Origin: Thelonectria olida
Taxonomy: Eukaryota > Ascomycota > Sordariomycetes > Hypocreales > Nectriaceae
Direction of reading: 5' to 3'
Assembly (NCBI GenBank): GCA_020736575.1
Contig: JAGPYM010000001.1
Location: forward strand, 1,116,001 to 1,180,000
DNA: 64,000 nt
The notes beneath the pieces are model-generated. The model worked only from the letters and a program-made list of their open reading frames with translations, did not search any database and was not told the DNA's origin. The position numbers were made by a program, and so were the translations under genes. Position 1 is the stretch's first letter. Each line of letters opens with the position of its first letter. Positions 35,101-45,842 of the stretch are shown here, piece after piece.

Positions 35101-38100
35101 GACGCAATCGCCGACGCCGCCGGTGGGGGCATTGAGCCGCTGCGCGTGGACGTCACCCGATGGAAAAAATGTAGGGACTGACAAACTTGCGAACTGCACG
35201 AATGTAATATGGATCCAGCACCTATGATAATTTGGGTCCGGTGTTGGTTAATTACTACCAGCCTGCTCTTCTCTTGTGCCCATTGAGGCAAAACACGGCG
35301 CACCATGTGTGGTGCAGGGAAGCGTAGTCAGCCAGTGAGCTCAGCCAACACGGCCAACTGCCGCCCGTGAGGTCCATGGAGTGAGTGAGCGAGCGAGATG
35401 TCACGCATGAGAGACACTGATGAGCGGAGCGAGACCCCAGTTCGGCGTGGACAGTTGCCCCTCCCCGCGTGAGGCACCGGCGTTAAGCAGGGCTATCGGA
35501 CTACGTTTCCAATGGGTCGCTTATCCGTACTTTGTGCCCATTCTCTTTCTGGATTCGGCTGCATCTTTCCTTTCTTCTGCGGCGCTTCGAAGGATTGTCA
35601 GTTTGACAACCCCAGATCCCAACTGTCAGCACCAAACCAACCTTTACTCCAAATGGGCTTCTCCAAATCTGTGAGCCTGGAGCGAACCCAAGTTCCATCA
35701 AGTCGATTCCGCACAGTGTTGGATCTATGACCATGAGAAGTCGATCCGTTTTGATGACGGAGGTTGAGCCAACCTATGGATTTTGACCTGGCGTCAGTTC
35801 ATCGTTGCTCAGAAGTCGATCCACATCGTTGCAGAACTGGGAGGACAAAACGCCCCTGGCTGGGTTCTCGTCTGTCGTTGCGGCTCTTTATCTCCGCCTT
35901 GAACCGTTTTGTCCCCCAGGAAAGTCTTGATCCGTTTCCACTGTCAACAAGGCGTCTCCGGAACATGGGTGAGGTAGGGACTGAGCCAAAGGCCGTCGCG
36001 CGTGCGCTCAACGCGGGTGATAGATGCTTGTTCGGTCACCATCCGCACCACCATGATGAATATTGACCATTCCAGGTCAAGGTCATAGTATGCAGTTAGT
36101 AGCAGCAAGCGGTGTGCCGCAAAAGGAACCACATGCGCCGAGACACGTTCTTGTCGGACCTCCTGGTTAATAGACGTCACAACGTCACTAACATAGCTGT
36201 CACGCAAGTTTGGTTCCTCTCGTCTAGTTAGTTGTGACCGTTTTTGCATTGCCAGTGGTCAGACCCCTCGTTCTGGAAAACCAATCACCGGTGGGAGGCC
36301 GCTTAGCTTCATCACAGACCAGTGAGGGTACTACCCCCAAGCAGCAATGGTTCAGCGGTAAAAGTTTCTCTAAGAGGGGTCACTAATTTGTGGAATCGAC
36401 GTCTGGCGACAAGCGCTCGCTCTCATTCCTGAGACGGCACTAATAAAGATGCATGCCTGACCTCTCGAAATGTAACATTAGATGCCTACCAGCGTGCACA
36501 AAACCGAGACCAAACCTCTCGGACGTTTGCAGCTCGATCGATTGAGTATGATGCGATGATGAAGTTGATTCAATCTGGAAATCATGAATAACCATGGAAG
36601 CGTCGGAGATCACTGTCGGAGGCACTGAAAACGGTTTCTAAATATATCAGCGTTGCACTGTCAGTGGATGTTTCCTTGCCTGCTTGTTTCCAAGAACGGA
36701 GAATCAATCGAGTTGCCGGTCGCTCTACTGTTTCATCAATGTAGACTGATGTAAGGATCTGAACGGTCATGACAAGCCGATGTCCTGGTCAGGGTCCGTT
36801 TGCTGGATATGGAGGGACTTGGGAACGGAATCATGCAGTCGCTGATGCCACTTCGCAGTGGAATCCCTAAACGGACCGGCAGACAATATGGACAGGTAAG
36901 GTTAAAAGTATGTGCCAAACTTGGTACTCACGATCAGAACGCCTGCTGTCATGCCATTACCTTGGTGCACGTCAGAGACATAGAAAAAAGGGAGTCGCGA
37001 ATCAGCCTAACTTGAGGTTTGTGCGAGGCCAGGCCATGATATTGCGCCGGGAACGGGCAAGGATAATGACACGCTCGACTGGCGGATTTCCGGGATCTCA
37101 GGCAGGTTTGCGCGTCACCGCACCGGGCCAGGTGAGCTGGAGGATGGATGTTGTCTAGTCGGCGGTTTCTCGCGGGCACACCAGGGCAGCAGCCAGTCCT
37201 CTCTCTTCAGGCGAGCAGGGCGGCGAGAGCCTTGGGCCCCTGGTAGTGACAGGTCTCAGGTCCTGGCACAGCCGCGGACGGCGGCCAGCGATACGAGACA
37301 AAGGGTGCTAGCGTGCTAGACGCGGCGTTAATGACTGAGCTGTCTCGCCTAAAGCTGCCATACGCTCACACCCCTCCAAGCCGGGAGACATGATTGGGTG
37401 TTGACTCGAGAGCCTGCAATCGACCAACAGCACATCCGCCGGCTCGTGGCCTGGTGGATCCGATCATGTCTTGTCTGGGGGCTGTCTGTGCATACTGAGA
37501 CATCTAGTGATCTCAGATGTCTGTCTTCTTGCGCATGTCGAGGGTCCTATTCGACGTTGGCAAAGGATAAAGTACCCGCGGTGCTTGCATGTTGCCTCGG
37601 ATTGTTTATTTGTTTGGAAGTTGGCAAAGGAGAGGCAACGGGCGAAACGAGACATGCATTGGGATGAACTGGGCTGGAGTGAGCGCGCAGTTCTTCATAT
37701 CGAGAAGAGACGGGAGGCGAGAACAGTTGCCGACGACAGTCTGGCGAAATTTGATTGTCTTGGCACCTAATTTGACAGATTCGCGCTGTTATGTCTCAAC
37801 CGGTCCGGGGTGTGTAGGATGAAGGTCGATCGGATGGGTTGAGGCGTCTCCAGCAGCAAGAAAGGAGGGACAAGTGCGTGCCTCAGGCGCTCACCTATTG
37901 GACCCCTCACACGGAAGGGAGTATCTCTGACGAGGGCTGCGATTTGTGGAGGGACCCAAACGAGAAAGCACGATGTCCGAGCGTTAGGTACTTAGGCAGG
38001 TACCGCTGGTATGCAATTGCCGACACAAAAAGAAAACGAAATGTCTCAGTCTTTCAAGATCCCAAATAGGGCTAAATTGGAACATGCAACTTGGCATGTA

Positions 38101-41040
38101 AGTGGCCACTCTTTACGTGTGAGTGCCAAATGTGATCAAATGGAAGTGACCCTACTAGTGAAATGCAGTGACATCAGGCGGTAGAAGGGGCGGCGCATGC
38201 AAATGTGTAGGTAGGATAGGTGAGGCGGAAGGCTAAGAGAGGCCCAATTGTCTCGAGTGTCTCAGGAAGAAGCGAGTCGAGTCGAGAGCGGTTCTCGAGA
38301 CAGACACGGCGGTAGTGTAACGTCCTCTACTCAACAATACTATTTAGGAGGAACGTGTTGTGCTAGGCTGCCTCGACTTAGGTAGTTCATGACCAACATG
38401 ATAACTAACCTGGGATTGCGATTCGGTGCTGACTACCTAGGTACCGCTTAGTCAATGCTCAAATCAAGCCACGGGCAAGGCTTCGTAATTGGAGGTAAGC
38501 AGTTACGAATTATGTTGGACTTTTGGAGACTCGGTGCCTTTGGACTGGCGAGATGAGCCCCTCCTAGTGTTGAGAAACGGAGCGCGCTAGGTGGAAACTC
38601 GGTAACCGTTGAGCACAGGGTCGCAGGGCGCCATTACTGAAGTACGTACTTGAGCGATGTGATGCCTTCATATCGTTAAAGTCGCTATTATACCGTAGCC
38701 CTTATCGACCGAGGGAGTCGGTTTCAGCGGAAGAGTGATGATTGGTGATAATCACACCGCACACCAAGGAAACCACTGGCGGAGTCCGTTTCTGCTGGTT
38801 GACGTGGGTCGCTTGATGTGATAACTAACTGGTGGTACCTAATCAATGATGTTCGAGGGTGGTAGACGGCGGTAAGAGGGTTGTGTTTGCCGGGGTGGAG
38901 AGACAGTGCCGAAGTAGGTGCCTTGTATCTTGCATGAGGAGTTTGACTTTTGCATTTCTGCCTTGACGATGCATCTTGGTTCTCATGATTCGTAACTACC
39001 TAGCCAATTGGCACATTCATGGTATTGGATCGAGATGCATCTTGGTGATCTAAGCCTCAACGCCAGGACTGGGGCGGCTATCTATCTAGCTCTTTCTTTG
39101 ATACTTTCTTCTGTGATGATTGAGGACAGGTTGATGAATGACGTGCATTTCCTTTCGGTGCCCGAATGATATTGCACAGACGAGGGCGGCTCAGACAAGG
39201 CTGGTGACAAGAGATCACCGAGTCCGGGGCTAGACCATACCAAAGGCTGTGGACGATAACCGAGTTGAAGGCCATCCCACGGCGCCGAGATGGCTATTCT
39301 GGAATGGCGTGGGCGTGGGCGTGGGTGTGTCCACCGACGGCAGTGGTGAGCGAGCATCATTGCTTGGGGTGGGAACCACCTCAAAGACAACAGTGCATCT
39401 TTGCTCAATTCACACCACATGCGTCCCCCTGCTTCTCCGGATACCCCTGTCGCTTGTCGACTCGGGCGGCGGACCAGGGCCCCGTAGTAAGCGGCGGAGG
39501 ATGCAGCCAGTCGCGCGTCGTGCCAAAAGCAAGCTTCGCGGTGTATCCGCGCTTGAGGGAGTGAGCTCACGAGTGTGTGGAATGAGGAACGAGAGACGAA
39601 GGCTGTTGGTAAGCGAATTATGGGGGGAGAGGATCACGGGACGAGGAATGAAGGAACAGCTGCTTGTTTAGTGGGTGTTGACACATGCTGAAGAGAGCAC
39701 CGAGAACGAACGGCGTCAAAGAGCATCTCAAGGAGGACGAAGACGTGGGAAGACGTGGGAGCAGCAAGCGACCGCCACAGCGAGCAAAGACGAGACCCGA
39801 CTGGCGGGTGTTGGTGCTGATGCGGTGGAAGTATCTTTTCGCATCAAGGTACCTACAGGCGACGGCGGACCTGTGGGAATGACGAGTCACTTTATTGCCC
39901 TGCGCTCCACAGACCGACCACCTCTTACCGTACAAGCCATCTCGAGAAGATGACCAACAGCAGTCTGCGTCTGAAAGCCTGACAGCCCAGCACAAAAACA
40001 CACAGCCTCGAGTATCGTTTCCACTTGGCCCTGAGGCAGATGGAGGAAGGGAACGAATGAATGGTGTACCAAGGTGGACCACCACCAACCATGGAAGTTG
40101 TATAAGGTATCAACCAGAAATACCACCCTTCGGCAGAGAAGGTGTTCGTATAGCCAATCTCATCAAAGATCAATGTGATGGGAAGAGTGGTATATGAGAT
40201 TTATTGCATGACGATGGAGTGCCATGCAGCACGCACAATGCAGAATCGCAACAAAGGGCCCCAATCCGCCGAAGAAGTGTGGTCCTCGAGGCGCACAAAG
40301 TAGCATCGAGCCATGTCAAGTACCGCTGGTACCCAGAGTACATGGGCTGGTGACGCCGTCCGAAGCGCCATGCCGCCCCAAAATGGTGGCCACTTGGGGA
40401 TGCGGCAGCCGTCCCCCCGGGCTTAGCGACAGAACTCGGAGGGGTTCACTTTGGATGATTTTTTCTTTCTTTTCGCTTTCCGCTCCTATCGACCATGAGG
40501 TACCCTCGTGCCCTGTCTGGCCAGGGACGATACCTGTTGGTGTTTCTATCTTTGACGTGTGCTCTTCCGATGGACATGGCAATCTCCTATCGTCTACGTA
40601 CCCCACGCCCCTTTGATGTTTTCTCCCGGAGCATCCATGGCTTGTCGCGCGCCTCATCTCATCTGGTCCCCCAAGGGCCCATCTCACCACACCCAGCCGC
40701 GCCCCCGCCCGTAACCCACACCAAAGAAAAGAGAGGGAGAAAAGAAGACTGGAGCGAGAGAAAAAAGAGGTCCAAGTTCCAGGGTTTCCAGGGTACCCTG
40801 GCCCCCCGTGCTCATTCTTGCCTGCACACCCCCCCCCGCCCAGCATCTCCGTCGAGTATCAGGGTCCGCGGCCCAGCATTCTTCCTGAATTCTCACTCGC
40901 TCACCTCGCGTGCTGGGCTTGGCTCGGCTTCTGCATCAACCTCTGCCTGGACGTTTGCTGTCCGCTGTCGTCGACACTTATTCGCCTGGCCTGGGCCTCT
41001 GGGGGTCAGGTCTTGCTAATGCACCCGCGTTTGTTTTAGG
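32183..41040. other. Long gene-free interval (about 8.9 kb plus the leader that follows)
   Basis: No open frame shows a recognisable domain, strong codon bias or splice-linked continuation on either strand. The longest are shadows or chance frames (34206-34661 minus, 39082-39570 minus, 39618-40088 minus, 40495-41019 plus). 37980-38900 contains several TAGGTACC/ACCTAGGT-like and GATAACTAAC motifs. GATGCATCTTGGT occurs twice near 38969 and 39033. An 8-bp perfect hairpin lies at 32748-32770. It may hold distal regulatory sequence or long non-coding transcripts. Confidence 0.45.
32748..32770. repeat. Perfect 8-bp inverted repeat (CTGCAGCC / GGCTGCAG)
   Basis: Arms at 32748-32755 and 32763-32770 with a 7-base loop. 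It lies about 570 bp downstream of the SWC4 stop, so it is probably beyond the main poly(A) site. Function unknown; a hairpin of this size is expected now and then by chance. Confidence 0.4.
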
Positions 41041-42518
41041 TGCTGAGCTGATCCATGTGTTTTAGAACAAGTTGAAAGTGGGGTGTGGGAGCCGAGTGTG
41101 GATGTATCATCTCGGGTGTGAGTGTGAGTGAGTGAGGAAGTTCGCGCGCGTCTGTCTGGGAGTTTCTTCACAACGTGCTGTGCTTTTCGACGGTGCGGCG
41201 GTTCCTCAGCCTGGGCTAACCACCTACCTACCTACCTAACTCCCACTCGACCTTACCTTACCTTAGCCCCAAGCTTTTTTCCCTCGCCGTGACCCAGCTG
41301 GAGCCGTGTCCTCGAGCCCCTTGTGGCCCTGATTCCTTGGTCCTTCCATGGTCTCTTCAAGTCCTCCCGCGCTGCCGTCCACAAGTCCACAAGTCCACAA
41401 GTCCACAAGCAAGTCCTTGCCGCCGCGCCTTCTCGCTTTTAGCTTGAACCGGGTCTCGCCCTCCTCTTCTTCCTCCAGGCTCCTCCTCCTTCTCCTCCTC
41501 CTGCTCCTCTCTCTCTCCATCCTTTTTTGGCCTTGGCCTCATCTTCTCATGCTTGTCCTGGTCCTTTGCATTCTCTCTCTCACTCTCGCCTCTTCCTCTT
41601 ACATCTTTGGCCTCTCAACCTTGACTCGCCCTCTTGCTTTGCCTCTTGTCCTCCGACCTTGACTTGCCTCCAATCCAAACCTGATCTGAGCTTCCCGCCA
41701 CCACCCCAGCGTTTTTTTCCCGACCACAGGCGCAATAGCATAATCGCGCGTCAAAACTGCGCTCCAAGCGCCGCAAATCATCAAAATCGTCGCCATCGCC
41801 AAATTCACCACAACGTCAACAAGCAGTTGCGCGCGCCCGCGCAAAGCCATTCGGGAACTTGGCTGGTATTTCTGTAGTTTTGTCCGAACCGCCGAGGCTT
41901 CAGTTACACGATTCAAGGGGAAAAAACTGCGAGTGTAGTCTGGTCACTCTCTCGCAATCGTCGACGACTACGCAGTCGCGCACTCGCTGATTTACACACG
42001 AGGATCAGTTCAGCTCAACCAACCTGGCCACCGTTTGTCGACGCGCAACTGCCGACCTCGAACAGCTTTGTTACGGACTCGAATTCTCGGATTCTGGGAG
42101 AAACCCTACATTCAAAACGGTCTCTATCGTCACAAGTCGCCATCCACCGCCGTTGTTGTTGTTGTTGCATGCCTCGCGACTGCCGCTTACCACCCGAGCC
42201 CCGCGCAAATTGTCACCCCGCGCCACTCTTTGGGAATTGTTTGTTTTCCAGCTTCGGCGCCGTCAATCCGAACGATCCACCTGTTGACCAACTTCACCAA
42301 TTGCTAAATTATACGTCACAAGCGTCCGGGTCCTCTGAACAATCCGAGGCTTAGACCTTGAGGCCTGCGGAAGCCCCGGAACCACCTTTTGTTTGGGAGA
42401 CGACAGACACCTTGTCCAAGTGTTTCCGCTGGTTTTTCCGTGCGCAAGGTTTTTGAACTTAAACGGCATCTGATCCGCAAGCTCAAATTTACGTCGCAAA
42501 TTGGTAGTCGATTTCAAC
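41041..42518 (+). promoter_or_regulatory. Long CT-rich leader/promoter of the Zn-cluster/acetyltransferase gene
   Basis: Contains an (ACCT)n run near 41220-41240, four 8-bp tandem copies of GTCCACAA (41377-41408), a long CT-rich tract (41450-41660) and a GTTGTTGTTGTTG run near 42153-42167. Such tracts are characteristic of long fungal leaders. Many upstream ATGs are present, so strong translational control or a 5'-UTR intron is possible (inference). Confidence 0.5.
41377..41408 (+). repeat. Tandem repeat, 4 x GTCCACAA
   Basis: Four exact 8-bp copies head to tail, followed by a partial copy. Located in the putative leader of the downstream gene. Seen directly; no function assigned. Confidence 0.85.
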
Positions 42519-44579
42519 ATGTCAGCTTTCACCGCCCTCAATGGGGGCTCCCCGAAAACATCAGATCCGCCCACCATGAGCGCCGAGAAGAGCACTGCCT
42601 CGGACGAACGCGCAAACAACACGGTCCCAGCTCAGCCTCAGCCCACTCCAGACGTCTCATCGAACCAGAGGTCAGCTCAAAGCAACGAGCGACCAACATT
42701 TCAATCTCCCAACTATCCCGATGTCGAGGGCGCTCATAAGCGCAAGCGCTCGGACTCTATCGAGCTACGGCGTGAGCCCCCTGTTCAAGAACGCACTCCC
42801 GAAACCACTTCAGCTCACAACCATATTGATTCCCGTGAGCCTTATGGAACCCCCCAGAGAGATTACCGGCATTATGGCGACGACCAGCGGGAGAAGGACG
42901 GATGGTACGCTCAGCGTGATGAACGAGGTTACGACTCGCAGCAAAATTCGGCCACTACTCCTCACGGTCAATCAGAGGAGCAAATTGGGGATGCGTTGCG
43001 GAGAGCTGCTAGTCAAATGGACCCCAATGATTACCCTCAAACCAGCCCCGATGGCGATGATCGTTCTATTACCGTCTATGGAGGTCAATATACTCCTGAA
43101 CAGAGGAGGGATGGCGTTTTGCAACACGATCCTAAGAAACGGAAGCGAAATTTCAGCAATCGAACTAAGACTGGTTGCCTAACTTGCCGCAAGAGAAAGA
43201 AGAAATGCGATGAGCAGAAACCTGAGTGTAAGCCAATTAACAGACGCATTTTTCGTAGTGAGTTGCTAACGAATTGCTAGGCGGAAACTGTTTACGGGGT
43301 TCTTTCGTTTGTGCTGGATATCCGCCGCAACGAGGCCCAGGATGGCAGAAGCCCGACAACAAGGCGGCTGCAGTGCCTCTTGAATCGAAGGACCCAACTT
43401 ACGTACCTCCAGGTGCCTATGGCATGCCGCAACAAAGCCCTTACGGAACCCAGCCGGTGAAGCGGGAACCCCTGCCGCCATACCGCGGCCAGGCCCTCAG
43501 GATTGACCCGCCGCAAGGCCGCCCTTTGGTGACCGAAGATGACCGGCCAACGGCGACAACAATCCCCAGCGCGTCAGTTGCGAGCCCAGAAAATAAACTA
43601 TCTGCCCTGCCATACACTCCGGGCAACGTGTTTCCTACTCCTGTCAGCGCAAACACTCACGCACCGCCATTCGGAGACAGGATGTCCAAAGAATACCAAC
43701 GCGTGCCTCCTCTGCACGATCTTAGCAGACCGGAGCCTGATACCCCTCATCCTGGGAACCAGCTTCCTCAGATCAACATCCTCCACGCTACGAGAACGAA
43801 TAGCCCGGCGCCTCCTCCCCAGGCTCCGACGTCGAATGTCCAGGTTGCAGCCCAGCTCGCCCTTTCTCACTCGCAGTTCCCTCAAAGAAGGACTCAGAAG
43901 GAAGAGATGCTGGCAGGGAGACACTACTATCCCTTTGACAAGGAACTCTGCCTCGAACGTGAGCGATGTGCTGCCGCCTGCTGGAGATTCAACAACTTGA
44001 CCACCCCGCCATCTTATGGTGTATCTACTGAGGAACGGGCACGTCTGTTCCTCGAGATCCTCCAGCCTCGGGATCCTGTGCGCATCTTGCCCACTGAAGC
44101 CTCTCCTGTCACCAACGTCGGCCGGGTTGGTAGACATGTCGCCGTTGAGACACCCTTCACCTGCGACTACGGTTACAACATCACCATTGGACATCATGTG
44201 GTGATTGGGCGCAACTGTACCATCAACGACGTCTGCGAGGTGAAGATTGGTGACAACTGTGTGATTGGGCCAAACGTCAGCATCTTCACTGCCACTCTGC
44301 CCATTGACCCTAAGAAGCGTCAAGGCGGCCAAGGACCTCAGATGGGTAAGGCCATCACCATTGAGCAAGATTGCTGGATTGGTGGAGGTGCCATTATCCT
44401 TCCTGGAAGAACCATTGGCAAGGGAAGCACCGTTGGTGCTGGATCTATTGTGACCAAGGTATGTTTTCGCAATCTTCCCTTCTCCGCGACATCAATTGCT
44501 AACGAAACACCAGGATGTTCCACCTTTTACTATTGTAGCTGGGAACCCTGCACGTGTTCTCCGCGGCATTGCATCTTAA
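42519..44579 (+). CDS. Zn2Cys6 DNA-binding domain fused to maltose-type O-acetyltransferase
   Basis: Three exons: 42519-43227, 43281-44458 and 44514-44579, 650 aa. The first ~215 residues are disordered and charged. A canonical Zn2Cys6 cluster follows, with cysteines at about 220, 223, 230, 237, 240 and 247 (CX2CX6CX6CX2CX6C). The first intron splits the codon of the fourth cysteine. A Pro-rich linker of ~190 residues leads to a maltose-acetyltransferase N-domain (EEMLAGRHYYPFD, about 445) and a left-handed beta-helix of hexapeptide repeats (IGHHVVIGRNCTI, VKIGDNCVIGPNV), ending VAGNPARVLRGIAS. The second part should transfer acetyl from acetyl-CoA to a sugar or related hydroxyl. The first should bind DNA in the nucleus. 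Substrate and targets are unknown. Confidence 0.92.
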
Positions 44580-45842
44580 TAAGAACTCACTTGCGAAGGC
44601 AACTCACTCATTATTCTGTCATGATACCCTAGCGTATTCTGTCGTGTACATCTTGAAGTCGTGTTTGACCGAGCCATTCATGAGCGCCGGCTCAGCACGA
44701 ACAGAAGAAAAATGCCAAAACACCAAAACACCAAAACAAAAATCAACATCTATAAAAGCCAAAACGGAGTTTATTGTTTTACTGGATGTATGAGGCATCA
44801 TTTTTACGGCCGGCGGAAAATGCAGGGACGCTTTGAGAGCGCTCGCTGGTCGGGATGGATTACGACTGCCCCTTGGGAGTGGGATTTTGGATGGGTTGTT
44901 TGGCGGTAGAGAGAAGGAACAAAAGGAATTAAGGGAAAGGGAAATGGGCTGGGACGAGATATTCGGGTCTTTTTGGGTTGGCACAATGTTTCTTTGCATG
45001 TGGTTATGACTTATGAGCGATAAACAAGCGAGGTCCAAGAGGCCCCTAGTGAGATATCCCCAATGTTATTGTTATTTGTTTTGATTCTGTTTTTTTTACT
45101 GTTGCTACACATGACCGGCCCCATCTTCCCTTGTCGCGAAGCTTACTGTATTCGTCCCGAAGGAATCAAGGCGCTGTATGTAGTTTAATCTATGTTGGAT
45201 CTGCTTCCCGGTCGGTGTGGGCATCGGACGGAGGCGGTGATGGTTTGAGAGGCCTCGAGCAGCCTGGCCTAGGGGGGCCCGCGCCGGTGCGGGCCGTTGT
45301 TCCTGCGGCCTTTATATTTCGCTTTCTTGCTTGCTGCTGCGGCCGTGTTGGCCGGCCATGCGTGTCATGAACCTCGTTCAAAACACGAACTGTTTCGGTT
45401 CGTGTGTATGTTGACTGGGTGGGAGGAAAAGTTTTCTCCTTTGCACACTTGGCGGAGTGCAGGGAGGGAGGAGGAGGCGAGAAATCAGGTCGGATCACGT
45501 TGAGCAAGGGCGGGAGTGGGAGGCTTGCTGAATGGGTGAGAGGGAGAGAGACTGTTGATCCGTGTGAGCATTGAGATAGATATGCTGGCTATTTAAGGCA
45601 GTTGTTTGTAGAAAACACTCCGTATCTAGTCGAGTAAACAATATGATGGGATATAACCGCCCAAAGGTGAAGTCAAGAACGAACGATATGAGGTAGACAA
45701 ATAGTCAAAGACAGCCTTGGTCATAGCACGATAAAGTCCCAATTACAGGGTCGTAAATAGCAAAAACTCCACGTAAAGCCTGGTGAATGAGTGGATATAG
45801 GAAAGTAAATGAAGCCGTCCAAAAGATTGAGAGAAATTATCG
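44580..45842. other. 3' regions of convergent genes
   Basis: About 1.26 kb between two convergent zinc-cluster genes. It holds a CAAAACACCAAAACA-like stretch near 44718-44740, T-rich tracts near 45060-45105, and a GC-rich patch near 45240-45360. No gene supported. Confidence 0.5.

Noticed and set aside
36340..36410. tRNA-like A-box (TGGTTCAGCGG) near 36348
   Set aside because: There is no matching B-box, and no acceptor or anticodon stem can be folded around it. It is most likely chance.
40495..41019. 174-codon frame with a hydrophobic start resembling a signal peptide
   Set aside because: After the start it is Ser/Arg/Pro-rich noise from CT-rich leader DNA, without cysteine pattern or conserved motif. 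I would not call it a secreted protein.
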